Assembly: GCF_002995845.1 (NCBI RefSeq)
Contig: NZ_PVXP01000002.1
Coordinates: forward strand, 81,960-145,959
Reading direction: 5' to 3'
From: Clostridium luticellarii
GTDB lineage: Bacteria; Bacillota; Clostridia; Clostridiales; Clostridiaceae
DNA length: 64,000 bases
How positions within the stretch are numbered: position 1 is the stretch's first letter; each line of letters begins with the position of its first letter. The notes under the pieces were generated by a model, which saw only the letters and a program-made list of their open reading frames with translations, was not told where the DNA came from and did no database searches. Shown piece by piece: positions 27,562 through 37,200 of this stretch. A program made the translations under genes and the position numbers.

Positions 27562-27606
27562 TTCAGGTGGAGAGGGGATTCATTTTATAAACTAACTCCA
27601 TCTGAA
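27562..27606. terminator. Hairpin between convergent genes
   Basis: TTCAGGTGGAG and CTCCATCTGAA form an 11-bp stem (one G-U) with a 23-nt loop between the kinase and the reverse-strand MocR gene. There is no T-run, so its terminator role is tentative. Confidence 0.4.
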
Positions 27607-27647
27607 TCTCAGAATTGCTTGATTTCATGTATAGCTGAGTATCTGTT

Positions 27648-29096
27648 TTAGAGATCCTTGATTATTTTTGAAAGCTTTTTCAGACCAAATTGCAGATCAT
27701 ACATAGAAGCATAAGAATAAGAAATTCTTATATTGTAATTTGTGTTAAAATCATATATGTATCCAGGATTGATTAATATTCCATTTTTACAGCAGCTGTA
27801 AAATAATTTTTCCATATTTATTTTGCTTTTTAATTTCAGCCATATGTAAAATCCTCCTGCAGGAATATTCCAGCTGGCTATATCCGAAAAATGTTTTTCA
27901 AGAGTTTTCAGTGCAGCCCGTCTTCGTGATTTAAGATTTTTTCTGAGGCTTTCCAGGTATATTTCATATAATCCACTTTCTATCCATTCAGCCGCCATAT
28001 ATTGAGAAAGGGAGCTTGCACCGTAGTCTGTCTGCATTTTTACATCTCCCAGTCGTTCTATGACGGATTCAGGTCCTATGATCCACCCAATTCGTAGTCC
28101 TGCCGCCAGAGATTTTGAGAGAGTTCCCATATACAGAACAATTCCATTTCTGTCTTTTGATTTCAGAGCATCAGGTGGAGTTTCATCCAGCCATAATTCT
28201 CTATAGGCATCATCTTCAATAACAGGAAGTCTTTCCTGCATACATAAATTCAGCAAATTATCCCTTTTATGCTGTGACATGACTGTTCCTGTGGGATTAT
28301 GAAATGTAGGTATGGTGTATAAAAGTGAAGTCCTATTATCTAGATTTCTCAAGATTTCATTCAATCTGATTCCATCTTTGTCCATGGATATTCCCCTTAA
28401 GTTGATTCCTGAAGATTCAAATACATGAAGTGATTTTATGTAGGACGGTTTTTCCACAAGTACGGTGGAACCGGGCTTTAATATGCTCATTGAAATCAAT
28501 TGCAGTGCCTGTAGGGAACCTGAGACAATCAATATGGAAGAAGGTGATGTGTTTATATGAAATTTTTTTACATACTGACTCAAGATCTTCCTCAAATACA
28601 GCGAACCTTTAGGCCGTTCATAACCCAGTGAGTTTATTTTATTTGAAATATTTGCAAATATTTTTTTCATCATTTCTTTTGGAAACAATTCAGGAGAAAG
28701 TTCTCCTGTACCAAGTCTTATTATGTTGTCTCTGTACTCAAGCTTGTTTATAATTTGAATTGTATGCAGATTGGGCTGCTGAATTCCGCTCTTTATGTAG
28801 TGTTCCCAATTTTGAGAAGGCAGTGAAGCCATTAATGACCAGGTATTATTTATAATTACAGTACCCTTTTTCCCCCTGCCTTCAATTAATCCATCTGCTT
28901 TTAACTCATCTAAGGCTTCTATTACGGTACTTCTGTTTACACCAAATATTTTGGATAAATCTCTCTGTACCGGAAGTTTTGAACCCACAGTCCATTCACC
29001 ATTTCCTATCTTTTCTTTTATATAATCTGCAATTTGCCTGTACAGTGGTGTGGAAGATTTATTGTCAGGCTTCCAATTTATATTTAACATATTCAT
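27648..29096 (-). CDS. MocR-type regulator (GntR DNA-binding plus aminotransferase domain)
   Basis: A 482-residue chimera with an N-terminal GntR winged helix (about 10-80, GEWTVGSKLPVQRDLSKIFG) and an aminotransferase class I domain. The PLP Lys lies in MGTLSKSLAAGLRIGW. MocR proteins use PLP or its aldimine as a ligand to control genes, such as GabR and PdxR. The start codon is directly after the LysE-like stop, so the exporter and regulator are co-expressed. It most likely controls this exporter, with an amino acid or PLP adduct as signal. That target is inference. Confidence 0.9.
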   Translation of the reverse strand: MNMLNINWKPDNKSSTPLYRQIADYIKEKIGNGEWTVGSKLPVQRDLSKIFGVNRSTVIEALDELKADGLIEGRGKKGTVIINNTWSLMASLPSQNWEHYIKSGIQQPNLHTIQIINKLEYRDNIIRLGTGELSPELFPKEMMKKIFANISNKINSLGYERPKGSLYLRKILSQYVKKFHINTSPSSILIVSGSLQALQLISMSILKPGSTVLVEKPSYIKSLHVFESSGINLRGISMDKDGIRLNEILRNLDNRTSLLYTIPTFHNPTGTVMSQHKRDNLLNLCMQERLPVIEDDAYRELWLDETPPDALKSKDRNGIVLYMGTLSKSLAAGLRIGWIIGPESVIERLGDVKMQTDYGASSLSQYMAAEWIESGLYEIYLESLRKNLKSRRRAALKTLEKHFSDIASWNIPAGGFYIWLKLKSKINMEKLFYSCCKNGILINPGYIYDFNTNYNIRISYSYASMYDLQFGLKKLSKIIKDL

Positions 29097-29705
29097 TCAT
29101 ATCCTTTGGATAAAATTGAAACCGAGTTTTGATCCATAATAGATTATAATTATACCACATATTGTATTGAGTATACTTATGTACTTTTCGTTAAGAATGT
29201 GCTTGAAAGCAGCTGCAACAGTGGTGAGAAATATAAACCAGAAAGCAGATGCCGTGCAGGAGCCAAATATAAAAAATGAAGAGGCTTCACTGGAGAGTGA
29301 TGCTTTAAATGCCCCAAGGAGAAGGGAACCGTCGATAATAGCCTGAGGATTCATCCAGGTTACGGTAAAGCAAGATACAATTACTTTGATTAAAGTTTTG
29401 TCGGAGGGGTGATTGTCTATATTTGTTTTGCTGCTCATTATGAGATTCAGTCCCATATATATTACTACAATACAGCCAGCCAATAAAACTATATTTTTTA
29501 AGATCTCTGAGCTCTCAATCAGGGTTCCAATTCCCCAAAAACAGGTAAGGGCCAGTGAAATATCAAAAATTATTGTTATAAAAGCTACTTTATATGCATC
29601 AATTCTTTTATTTGACATGGCGGAATTGATAACATAGAGGTTCTGCATGCCTATTGGCGCCACATATGAAATCCCCAGCAAAAAACCTTGTATGAAATAT
29701 CCCAT
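29097..29705 (-). CDS. LysE/ArgO-family amino-acid exporter
   Basis: A 202-residue membrane protein with about six hydrophobic helices. The first carries GISYVAPIGMQN, the LysE/RhtB signature, and WMNPQAIID is the second conserved motif. It exports basic or other amino acids from the cytoplasm. It is first in a two-gene unit with a MocR-type regulator, a common way to sense and expel excess amino acid. Its stop is immediately followed by the regulator's ATG. Confidence 0.9.
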   Translation of the reverse strand: MGYFIQGFLLGISYVAPIGMQNLYVINSAMSNKRIDAYKVAFITIIFDISLALTCFWGIGTLIESSEILKNIVLLAGCIVVIYMGLNLIMSSKTNIDNHPSDKTLIKVIVSCFTVTWMNPQAIIDGSLLLGAFKASLSSEASSFFIFGSCTASAFWFIFLTTVAAAFKHILNEKYISILNTICGIIIIYYGSKLGFNFIQRI

Positions 29706-29861
29706 TGTATTTTCATCTCCCTGTTATATTGATACCATCAATTATAAATATAGATATGTGGCATGTCTGCAACCATAAATTAAAAATTATACCAACCAGA
29801 ACTTTTGAATAGGATCTGTTCTATAATTTTACATAATTGTTGACATTTACAGAACAATGTA

Positions 29862-29879
29862 TTACCATTATAATGGTAA
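29862..29879. promoter_or_regulatory. Perfect 18-bp palindrome, probable operator
   Basis: TTACCATTATAATGGTAA is an exact palindrome enclosing TATAAT, in the divergent gap between the lysE-like gene and the RpiR-type gene. A TTGACA lies at 29840-29845, but the spacing to TATAAT (23 nt) is too long for a normal promoter. It may bind the MocR or RpiR protein. Confidence 0.5.
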
Positions 29880-29980
29880 ATTAATTACTTCGTATGATAT
29901 GATATAGTTATATATTTACCAAAGCTGATTTATAAATGCTGATAATTATGTTTTCAATTAAATTTAAGGAGAAAATTACT

Positions 29981-30829
29981 GTGAATGACAATGTATTTAC
30001 TATAATAAGAACTAAATATAATCTGCTGTCTCCTATACAGAAGAATATTGCAGATTTCATTTTAAATAACAGAAATGAAGTTATTCTTCTTTCCATAAGT
30101 GATCTTGCAGGAAAATGCAATACCAGTGAAACGACTATAATGAGGTTTTTGAGGAAGATAGGATTCAGTTCCTATCAGGTTTTTAGAGTCAGGACTGCAC
30201 AGGATATATCTGCGGATTCAACTCAGGCCATATATGAGGAAATAAAACCGGATGATAGTACGTCAGATGTTAAAGACAAGGTGATCTTTTCTACTATAAA
30301 TTCCATAAAAGATATCAGTAATATGGTAGACGATGAATCAATTGATAAAGTTATTGATTTGATTTTTGGAGCCAGAAGAATATTGTTTTTTGGAGTGGGT
30401 GCATCCGGAATAATTGCAAAAGATGCATTTCATAAGTTTTCACGAATCGGGCTGAACGTTTTCAACTGTGATGATTCGCATATAATGAATATAGTGTGTG
30501 CTCATACGGTTCCTTCTGATTTGTTGTTCATAGTTTCACATTCAGGTGAGAGTATTGAAGATTTGGATTGTATAGATATAGCAAAAGAAAATGGGGCTAA
30601 AGTTGTAGCTTTAACAAGTTATATTCATTCTACAATAACTGAAGTTGCAGATGCGGTATTGTTAAGCTCTACAAATGAGACAAAATATCGCTCGGATGCA
30701 ATGGTTTCCCGGATTGTACAACTTGTTATCATAGATATACTCTATGTGAAATTGATTTTAAAGATGGGGCCTTCCAGCATAAAAAGAGTTAATAGATCAC
30801 GCCTGGCTGTGGCCAGGAGAAAGAGGTAA
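29981..30829 (+). CDS. MurR/RpiR-family transcriptional regulator
   Basis: About 282 residues, with an N-terminal RpiR helix-turn-helix (about 1-80, LAGKCNTSETTIMRFLRKIG) and a C-terminal SIS domain for phosphosugars (about 120-260, FFGVGASGIIAKD and IVSHSGES). The GTG at 29981 follows TTTAAGGAGAAAA and gives the normal family length, whereas the ATG at 29936 adds 15 residues without a ribosome site. It probably senses a sugar phosphate, and the kinase/aldolase module 2.4 kb upstream is a plausible target. Confidence 0.87.
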   Translation: MNDNVFTIIRTKYNLLSPIQKNIADFILNNRNEVILLSISDLAGKCNTSETTIMRFLRKIGFSSYQVFRVRTAQDISADSTQAIYEEIKPDDSTSDVKDKVIFSTINSIKDISNMVDDESIDKVIDLIFGARRILFFGVGASGIIAKDAFHKFSRIGLNVFNCDDSHIMNIVCAHTVPSDLLFIVSHSGESIEDLDCIDIAKENGAKVVALTSYIHSTITEVADAVLLSSTNETKYRSDAMVSRIVQLVIIDILYVKLILKMGPSSIKRVNRSRLAVARRKR

Positions 30830-30891
30830 TTTGTAAATTAAGTGAGACTTTTTATGATAATATAGTATGTAAAATGCAGGAAGTTTTTAAA

Positions 30892-30917
30892 ATACAGGGA
30901 CTAGATTGTCCCTGTAT
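30892..30917. terminator. Bidirectional terminator hairpin
   Basis: ATACAGGGA and TCCCTGTAT make a 9-bp perfect stem with an 8-nt loop between convergent genes. Confidence 0.65.
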
Positions 30918-30921
30918 ACTG

Positions 30922-31332
30922 TCAATAGCATATAAAACTTTGTATTTGATTTAAATCCATTCCAAAATAAGCCCATCTACCTCTGTACCATCTATATCCG
31001 GAAAAGGATCTTCTCCCTACATTGGTTATCCATGCCCAGAAGGGATTTCCTCTTTTTGGCCATATATAGACGTATTTGAATATACAAGGTCTTAAGGAGC
31101 CTGGATCAACTGCTTTTAATTGAGGTCCGGATTTTAAATTGGATTTTCCTTTTGAAGGTGTGTTAACTGGTGGAGGACCTGGAGGCAGTTTGTTCTGCTG
31201 TCTTGTCATTGGCATGGGATATGGGGGAGCACAAAATTGACAGTAAGGGCAGTAAAATTCTTCAGAAGGTTCTATGTCATCTATTATGTCATCGTACTCA
31301 TCTTCAAATCTAAAGCAATTATAATCGTACAT
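30922..31332 (-). CDS. Hypothetical protein, Pro-rich middle and aromatic-rich C-terminus
   Basis: A 136-residue protein that I do not recognise. The N-terminus is acidic (FEDEYDDIIDDIE) and leads into CPYCQFCAPPYPMP, a Pro/Met-rich linker and then an aromatic, Arg-rich C-terminus with YIWPKRGNPFWAW, GRRSFSGYRWYRGRW and a final SFICY. There is no signal peptide or membrane helix. The composition resembles spore-surface or cell-surface proteins of clostridia, which is only a guess. It stands alone, with AGGAGTTGTAT before its ATG. Confidence 0.7.
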   Translation of the reverse strand: MYDYNCFRFEDEYDDIIDDIEPSEEFYCPYCQFCAPPYPMPMTRQQNKLPPGPPPVNTPSKGKSNLKSGPQLKAVDPGSLRPCIFKYVYIWPKRGNPFWAWITNVGRRSFSGYRWYRGRWAYFGMDLNQIQSFICY

Positions 31333-31469
31333 GCATACAACTCCTATTTTTTACTCTTACTTTAATAGTATGATTACAGCTGATGTATAGTTACAAGATC
31401 AGGTACTTCTAAAAAACTATATTGTACTTTTTTGATAAATAAAAAAGAAGAATAAAATACTTAAATTTA

Positions 31470-31485
31470 TGTAACCTGTGTTACG
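31470..31485. promoter_or_regulatory. FNR/CRP-type palindrome upstream of hcp
   Basis: TGTAAC-CTGT-GTTACG is a near-perfect inverted repeat 68 nt before hcp. Its form fits CRP/FNR-family sites, and HcpR regulators of that family control hcp in clostridia and sulfate reducers. The regulator is not in the window. Confidence 0.55.
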
Positions 31486-31552
31486 GAATTTCTCAAGAGC
31501 TCCTGTTAATATGGACTTATAGAAAAAATAAGAAATCAGGAGGAGCATAGTT

Positions 31553-33193
31553 ATGGAAAATAAAATGTTTTGTTATCAATGTCAGGAGACAGCAGGGTGT
31601 ACAGGCTGTACACAGGCAGGAGTGTGCGGAAAAAAGCCTGAAGTAGCGGCTATGCAGGATTTGCTTGTATATGTGACGAAAGGAATATCTGCAGTTACTA
31701 CAGCACTGCGTGCTGAAGGAAAAGAAGTGGACAGTGAAATAAATCACCTGATAACACTTAATTTGTTTACTACAATAACAAATGCAAACTTTGATGAAGA
31801 TATGATTGTTTCAAGAATTCTTGAAACCCTTGAAAAGAAAGAAGAACTTTTAAAACAGCTGGACAATAAAAATGATCTTCCGGAGGCAGCAATCTGGTAC
31901 AGCTCTGATAGGCATGAGTTTCCAACAAAGGCTGCGGCAGTTGGAGTGCTTTCCACAAAGAATGAAGATATAAGAAGTCTGCGTGAACTGATCACTTATG
32001 GATTGAAGGGCCTGTCAGCATATAGCAAGCATGCGAATGCGCTTTTAAAAGATAATGAGGAAGTTGATGCATTTTTGCAGAGAGCATTGGCAAAAACGCT
32101 GGATGATACTCTGAGTGTGGATGATCTGGTAGCGTTGACGCTTGAAACCGGAAAATATGGTGTAAGTGGTATGGAGCTTTTGGATAGGGCAAACACATCT
32201 TCCTATGGCAATCCTGAAATTACGAAAGTAAATATAGGAGTAAGAAATCGTCCTAGTATATTGATTTCTGGACATGACCTCAGAGATCTGGAAATGCTTC
32301 TAAAACAGACTGAGGGAACTGGAGTAGATGTATATACACATTCTGAAATGCTTCCGGCCCATTATTACCCTGCATTCAAAAAATATTCCAACTTTGTAGG
32401 AAATTACGGAAGTGCATGGTGGAAACAAAAAGAAGAATTTGAAAGCTTCAATGGACCTATTCTTATGACAAGCAATTGCATAGTACCGCCTAAGGCCAGT
32501 TACAAAGACAGAATATATACTACTGGTGCGGCAGGATTCCCAGGATGCAGGCATATTGCAGGTGAAATAGGAGAGGAGAAAGATTTCTCGGAAATTATTG
32601 AACATGCAAAAAGATGTGCACCTCCTGTTGAAATAGAAAAGGGAGAAATAGTAGGCGGATTTGCACATAACCAGGTTCTTGCATTGGCGGATAAAATTGT
32701 AGATGCAGTAAAATCAGGTGCTATTAAAAAATTTGTTGTTATGGCAGGATGTGATGGAAGAGCTAAGTCCAGAAATTACTATACTGATTTTGCAGAAGCA
32801 CTTCCGGAAGATGCAGTTATCCTTACGGCAGGGTGTGCAAAATATAAATACAACAAACTTCAGCTGGGTGATATCGGTGGAATCCCTCGCGTACTCGATG
32901 CAGGACAATGTAATGATTCCTATTCGCTGGCGGTGATTGCACTTAAATTAAAAGAGGTTTTTGGACTTGAGGATATAAATGATCTTCCTATTATATATAA
33001 TATTGCATGGTATGAGCAGAAGGCTGTAATAGTGCTGCTGGCACTGCTTTATCTTGGAGTAAAGAACATTCACCTTGGACCAACGCTTCCTGCATTTCTT
33101 TCTGCAAATGTAGCTAAAGTTCTGGTTGAGAATTTTGGAATTGCAGGTATAGAATCAGTAGAAGACGATATAAAGTTTTTCTTCGAAAAATAA
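31553..33193 (+). CDS. hcp: Hydroxylamine reductase / hybrid-cluster protein
   Basis: A 546-residue hybrid-cluster protein that reduces hydroxylamine and probably NO, protecting against nitrosative stress. The N-terminal cluster motif is [19 protein letters not shown], and hybrid-cluster ligands appear in [22 protein letters not shown] and [10 protein letters not shown]. The length fits the anaerobic class. Strong ribosome site AGGAGGAG. A CRP/FNR-type palindrome lies upstream and likely mediates induction by NO or nitrite. It is monocistronic here. Confidence 0.95.
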   Translation: MENKMFCYQCQETAGCTGCTQAGVCGKKPEVAAMQDLLVYVTKGISAVTTALRAEGKEVDSEINHLITLNLFTTITNANFDEDMIVSRILETLEKKEELLKQLDNKNDLPEAAIWYSSDRHEFPTKAAAVGVLSTKNEDIRSLRELITYGLKGLSAYSKHANALLKDNEEVDAFLQRALAKTLDDTLSVDDLVALTLETGKYGVSGMELLDRANTSSYGNPEITKVNIGVRNRPSILISGHDLRDLEMLLKQTEGTGVDVYTHSEMLPAHYYPAFKKYSNFVGNYGSAWWKQKEEFESFNGPILMTSNCIVPPKASYKDRIYTTGAAGFPGCRHIAGEIGEEKDFSEIIEHAKRCAPPVEIEKGEIVGGFAHNQVLALADKIVDAVKSGAIKKFVVMAGCDGRAKSRNYYTDFAEALPEDAVILTAGCAKYKYNKLQLGDIGGIPRVLDAGQCNDSYSLAVIALKLKEVFGLEDINDLPIIYNIAWYEQKAVIVLLALLYLGVKNIHLGPTLPAFLSANVAKVLVENFGIAGIESVEDDIKFFFEK

Positions 33194-33354
33194 AACGCTT
33201 TAGTGTAGAAAAGCATGGCTAAATTGCTGAAACTGGTGGATGAGAGTCGTTTTCCATCAAAAAAGAAAGAATAATATATTTTCATATCTTCCATACTAAT
33301 GATATAATAGGTATAATATTTAGTAAGCTTTTTTACACTAGAGGAGGAAAGATT

Positions 33355-34521
33355 ATGGGTAATTTTAAAATAGGAACTGAAGTACATTTTGGAGACGATT
33401 CACTTAAAAGATTGAATGATTTCAAAGATGAAAAAGTATTTGTAGTAACAGACCCATTTATGGTAAAATCAGGAACCATAAACCGGGTGACGGATGAGCT
33501 CGAGAAAGCAGGCAGCAAATATATGGTATATTCGGATATAGTTCCTGATCCACCTACAGAAGTAGTTGCACAAGGGGTAGAAGCACTGCTGCAGTTTGAT
33601 GGTGATGTAATAGTAGCACTTGGCGGAGGTTCTGCTATAGATTCATCTAAAGCCATAAAATATTTTCTAGCAAAAGTAAAAAAGGAAGACAAAAATATAA
33701 GATTTATAGCTATACCTACTACCAGTGGTACAGGATCTGAAGTAACAGGATTTTCAGTAATAACGGACAAGAAAAACAACGTGAAATCTACACTTATAGA
33801 CGAAAAACTTCTGCCTGATGAGGCAATATTGGATGCAAACTTTGTAAAAACGGTGCCAAATTTTATTACTGCAGATACGGGAATGGATGTTCTTACGCAT
33901 GCCATTGAAGCGTATGTATCCGTGAATGCCAATGATTTTACAGATGCCCTGGCAGAGAAAACTGTGAAACTTGTTTTTGATAATCTTTTAAAAGCGTACA
34001 GGGATGGAAACGATCTGGAAGCTAGAAAAAAGATGCACAATGCATCCTGTATGGCAGGAATGGCCTTTAATAATGCTGCATTGGGATTGAATCACGGTAT
34101 GGCTCATACAATAGGTGCTAAATATCATATATCCCATGGAAGAAGCAATGCCATAATATTGCCTCATGTGATAGAATATAATGCAGATATAAAGGAGTTC
34201 AATTCAGGGGAACATATAAAAACAGCTGAAAGGTATGCATATCTTGCCAACATAATTGGTGTGCCTTCTAGCAGCACAAGACAGGCTGTTAGGAATTTGA
34301 TTGAAGCTATAAAGGATCTCCTTAGAGATTTGAAGATTCCTGATTCACTTAAACAGTTGGGAGTACCTGAAAAAGAATTCAATGACAATTTGGAAGAACT
34401 GGCCAAGATAGCCATTGAAGATAGGACCACAGGCACAAATCCGAGAAAGCCGCAGGTAGAAGATGTGAAAAAATTATTTAAAGATGTCTATGAAAGTCAA
34501 TCTGTATTTTCAATCTTATAA
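33355..34521 (+). CDS. Iron-containing alcohol dehydrogenase
   Basis: Group III metal-dependent alcohol dehydrogenase, 388 residues. NAD binds near [13 protein letters not shown]. The Fe ligands are predicted as the Asp/His set in [16 protein letters not shown] and [20 protein letters not shown]. It interconverts alcohols and aldehydes. It is followed 20 nt later by a EutS-type shell gene and then a EutP-type GTPase, so it may be a microcompartment-associated dehydrogenase (PduQ/EutG type). No targeting peptide could be confidently identified. Confidence 0.9.
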   Translation: MGNFKIGTEVHFGDDSLKRLNDFKDEKVFVVTDPFMVKSGTINRVTDELEKAGSKYMVYSDIVPDPPTEVVAQGVEALLQFDGDVIVALGGGSAIDSSKAIKYFLAKVKKEDKNIRFIAIPTTSGTGSEVTGFSVITDKKNNVKSTLIDEKLLPDEAILDANFVKTVPNFITADTGMDVLTHAIEAYVSVNANDFTDALAEKTVKLVFDNLLKAYRDGNDLEARKKMHNASCMAGMAFNNAALGLNHGMAHTIGAKYHISHGRSNAIILPHVIEYNADIKEFNSGEHIKTAERYAYLANIIGVPSSSTRQAVRNLIEAIKDLLRDLKIPDSLKQLGVPEKEFNDNLEELAKIAIEDRTTGTNPRKPQVEDVKKLFKDVYESQSVFSIL

Positions 34522-34541
34522 AGGCATTTATGGTGATGATT

Positions 34542-34886
34542 ATGGAAGAAAAACAAAGAGTAATACAGGAATATGTACCAGGTAAACAAGTTACACTGGC
34601 GCATGTAATAGCGAATCCAAATAAAGATTTATATAGGAAACTTGGTTTGATAAGTGAAAATATGAATGCCATAGGAATACTCACTATAACTCCGAGTGAA
34701 GCGGCAATTATAGCAGCGGATGTGGCCACGAAAGCAGCACAGGTTCATATAGGCTTTGTAGACAGGTTTAGTGGATCTCTGGTTATAACAGGAGATATTT
34801 CCAGTGTGGAATCTGCAGTGAGAGAAGCACTTAATGTATTGAATAAAGTTCTTAAATTTTCAGTGGCGGATATAACCAAATCGTAG
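34542..34886 (+). CDS. eutS: EutS/PduU-type bacterial microcompartment shell protein
   Basis: A 114-residue BMC-domain protein. It opens [21 protein letters not shown] and ends VADITKS, both characteristic of EutS, a circularly permuted hexameric shell protein. The start at 34542 fits the family and has GGTGAT before it, while the ATG at 34530 lacks support. It lies between an alcohol dehydrogenase and a EutP GTPase. No main shell (EutM/PduA) or vertex (EutN) gene is nearby, so it must work with distant shell genes or be a remnant. Confidence 0.92.
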   Translation: MEEKQRVIQEYVPGKQVTLAHVIANPNKDLYRKLGLISENMNAIGILTITPSEAAIIAADVATKAAQVHIGFVDRFSGSLVITGDISSVESAVREALNVLNKVLKFSVADITKS

Positions 34887-34905
34887 TTGTGGCAGAGGAA
34901 TTATT

Positions 34906-35337
34906 ATGAAAACTTTATTGTTGATAGGTAAGACGGGATCTGGGAAGACCACTTTTTGTCAAGCCATGACGGAAAAGAAGATATATTATAAAAAAACTCA
35001 GGCTCCGGAATTTTTAGATGGCGTGTTTTTGGATACACCTGGAGAATATATAGAAAACAGACTTTATAGTGCAATTTCGGTTCTTTCAGCAGATTGTGAC
35101 GCAATAGCCATTTTTCAGGAGTGTACAAATCTAAGTGTTGTATTTCCACCTAGTTTTGCAGGTATGTTTGCAAAACCTGTCATAGGTATAATAACCAAGG
35201 TGGATCTCTGCAAAGAAAGCAGGAAGCTGCAGTTTGTAGAGGATATGCTGATTATGGCAGGTGCTGAACGGATATTTAAAGTCAGCAGTGTGGACAAAAC
35301 AGGTTTTGAAGAGATAAAAAAATATATTGAAGATTGA
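34906..35337 (+). CDS. eutP: EutP/PduV-type small GTPase
   Basis: A 143-residue Ras-like GTPase: P-loop GKTGSGKTTF, KKTQAPEFLDG, switch II DTPGEYIEN and the G4 motif TKVD. EutP and PduV are associated with ethanolamine and propanediol microcompartments; PduV has been linked to compartment movement and EutP has been described as an acetate kinase. It closes the adh-eutS-eutP set, which has a 19-nt gap to the shell gene. Start follows GCAGAGGAATTATT. Confidence 0.88.
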   Translation: MKTLLLIGKTGSGKTTFCQAMTEKKIYYKKTQAPEFLDGVFLDTPGEYIENRLYSAISVLSADCDAIAIFQECTNLSVVFPPSFAGMFAKPVIGIITKVDLCKESRKLQFVEDMLIMAGAERIFKVSSVDKTGFEEIKKYIED

Positions 35338-35448
35338 TACATAATATATGGATTTTTCCATATATTATTTTTTTATAGATATTATAATACTTTATTCTAA
35401 AGAGTTATAATATAAGTGTAAAGTTATAATATAAGGAGATGGATCATT

Positions 35449-36432
35449 TTGTATCCTATAAAATTTCAAAATTTGTATTATAAAAAAATATGGGGAGGAA
35501 GGGATTTAGGATCTTTCAGAAATAATCTTCCGGAAGGGAAGATAGGAGAGAGCTGGGACATTGCATGTCATAAAAACGGCACTGGGACAGTGGCCAATGG
35601 AGAATTTAAGGGGATCAAATTTGACGAACTTATTGATAAATTAGGTAAAAAACTTTTGGGAACTGAGATTAAAAAAGAAAGATTTCCCCTTTTGATAAAA
35701 CTTATCAATGCCACGGATAATCTTTCTATACAAGTCCATCCCAATGACGTGTATGCCAATAAAATTGAGAATGATTCAGGGAAATCCGAAGTATGGTATG
35801 TAGTAGATGCATTTGAAGGTGCAAGCCTGATAGTGGGAACTAAAGCGGGATGTGATATTCATCAATTTAAAAAGGCTATTGAGCAGGGAAACCTTGAAAA
35901 GTTTGTAAATAAAGTACCTGTAAAAAAAGGCGATGTATATTTTATAAAAAGTGGGCTTGTTCATGCTATATGCAAAGGTGTTATAATAGCGGAAATTCAG
36001 CAGAGCAGTGATGTTACTTACAGAGTTTATGATTACGGCAGAGGAAGAGAACTTCATGTTCAGAAGGCACTGGATGTGGTGGATCTCAGTTTAAGGGGAG
36101 AAAAAAGCAGGGGAATTACTTTAAAGAGAGAAGGTTTTGAAAAGACTTATCTGTGTCTCGCAAGGGAATTTTCTCTTGAATTGTATGATATTAGGGACAA
36201 AGCTTCAGAAACAAGTGATGAGGAAAGATTTTATATATTTACCTGTGTTGATGGACAGGGGCAGATAATGTATGACAACGGTGCTGAAAGTATATTTAAA
36301 GGAGACAGTTTTCTTATTCCTGCTTTCCTGGGAGAATATACATTAAAGGGGAATATGAAATTGCTTAAAAGCTATGTACCGGACTGCAGTAAAGTGGAAA
36401 ACAATATATTGAAGGAGATCAGAAAGTTTTAG
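35449..36432 (+). CDS. manA: Class I mannose-6-phosphate isomerase
   Basis: A Zn-dependent phosphomannose isomerase of 327 residues linking fructose-6-phosphate and mannose-6-phosphate. LSIQVHPND, GKSEVWYV and the HAICKG region provide the Zn ligands. The bacterial short form (ManA/Pmi) has this length. The TTG start follows AAGGAGATGGATC. It is a single gene with its own terminator. Confidence 0.9.
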   Translation: MYPIKFQNLYYKKIWGGRDLGSFRNNLPEGKIGESWDIACHKNGTGTVANGEFKGIKFDELIDKLGKKLLGTEIKKERFPLLIKLINATDNLSIQVHPNDVYANKIENDSGKSEVWYVVDAFEGASLIVGTKAGCDIHQFKKAIEQGNLEKFVNKVPVKKGDVYFIKSGLVHAICKGVIIAEIQQSSDVTYRVYDYGRGRELHVQKALDVVDLSLRGEKSRGITLKREGFEKTYLCLAREFSLELYDIRDKASETSDEERFYIFTCVDGQGQIMYDNGAESIFKGDSFLIPAFLGEYTLKGNMKLLKSYVPDCSKVENNILKEIRKF

Positions 36433-36434
36433 TT

Positions 36435-36468
36435 TTGAGGTATGTATATAACGTACCTCAAATTTTTT
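36435..36468 (+). terminator. Rho-independent terminator after manA
   Basis: TTGAGGTATGT and ACGTACCTCAA pair with one G-U, followed by ATTTTTTATA. Confidence 0.85.
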
Positions 36469-36488
36469 ATAATTCAGTAAAAAAACTC

Positions 36489-36517
36489 TTGCAAAATAAT
36501 AATTAATATTATATAAT
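36489..36517 (+). promoter_or_regulatory. Promoter of the reverse rubrerythrin gene
   Basis: TTGCAA and TATAAT are spaced by 17 nt. The spacer and -10 are AT-rich with TTATATAATAATAA-like sequence, which could hide a PerR box. That regulator link is tentative. Confidence 0.55.
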
Positions 36518-36578
36518 AATAAATGTTGAAAGAAGTAATAAAAATTAATTACATAAAGTAAATAGAGGAGGATTTTGT

Positions 36579-37124
36579 ATGAAAAAATTTGTTTGTTCAG
36601 TCTGTGGGTATGTTTATGAAGGAGAAAAGGCACCTGAAAAATGTCCTGTATGTGGTGCACCATCAGATAAATTTGTGGAGAAATCGGAGGATTCGTCAAA
36701 TTGGGCAGATGAGCATAAGATAGGCGTTGCTAAGGGAGTAGATCCTGAAGTACTTGAGGGATTAAGAGCTAATTTCACTGGAGAGTGTTCAGAAGTGGGA
36801 ATGTATCTTGCTATGAGCCGTCAAGCTGACAGAGAGGGATATCCGGAAGTTGCAGAAGCTTATAAGAGAATAGCTTTTGAAGAAGCAGAACATGCATCAA
36901 AATTTGCTGAGCTGCTGGGAGAGGTAGTTGTACCGGATACAAAGAAAAATCTGCAGATGAGAGTGGATGCAGAAGCAGGAGCATGTAAAGGCAAAAAGGA
37001 TTTGGCAACTTTAGCCAAAAAGTTAAACTACGATGCAATTCATGATACAGTACATGAGATGTGCAAGGACGAGGCGAGACATGGAGCTGCATTCCAGGGC
37101 CTGCTGAACAGATATTTCAAATAG
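36579..37124 (+). CDS. Reverse rubrerythrin (peroxide reductase)
   Basis: A 181-residue protein with an N-terminal rubredoxin-like FeCys4 domain ([10 protein letters not shown] and CPVCGAP) followed by a ferritin-like di-iron domain (Glu in [22 protein letters not shown], and [11 protein letters not shown]). This order is the reverse of classical rubrerythrin and marks revRbr proteins of clostridia, which reduce H2O2 and O2 with electrons from NADH via a rubredoxin oxidoreductase. A matching rubredoxin-type NADH oxidoreductase lies at 39742-41133. Confidence 0.92.
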   Translation: MKKFVCSVCGYVYEGEKAPEKCPVCGAPSDKFVEKSEDSSNWADEHKIGVAKGVDPEVLEGLRANFTGECSEVGMYLAMSRQADREGYPEVAEAYKRIAFEEAEHASKFAELLGEVVVPDTKKNLQMRVDAEAGACKGKKDLATLAKKLNYDAIHDTVHEMCKDEARHGAAFQGLLNRYFK

Positions 37125-37160
37125 ACATAACCTACAAATATACTATTGTTTCCCCACATA

Positions 37161-37194
37161 AAAAAGAATCTGTGAAATCACAGATTCTTTTTTG
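37161..37194. terminator. Bidirectional terminator
   Basis: AAAGAATCTGTGA and TCACAGATTCTTT form a perfect 13-bp stem with a 2-nt loop, followed by T-runs on both strands. It separates the reverse rubrerythrin and the convergent secreted-protein gene. Confidence 0.92.
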
Positions 37195-37200
37195 ATTGCT

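Noticed and set aside
33355..35337. Complete eut/pdu microcompartment operon
   Set aside because: Only the EutS and EutP types are present next to one alcohol dehydrogenase. No signature enzyme, main shell or vertex gene is in the window.
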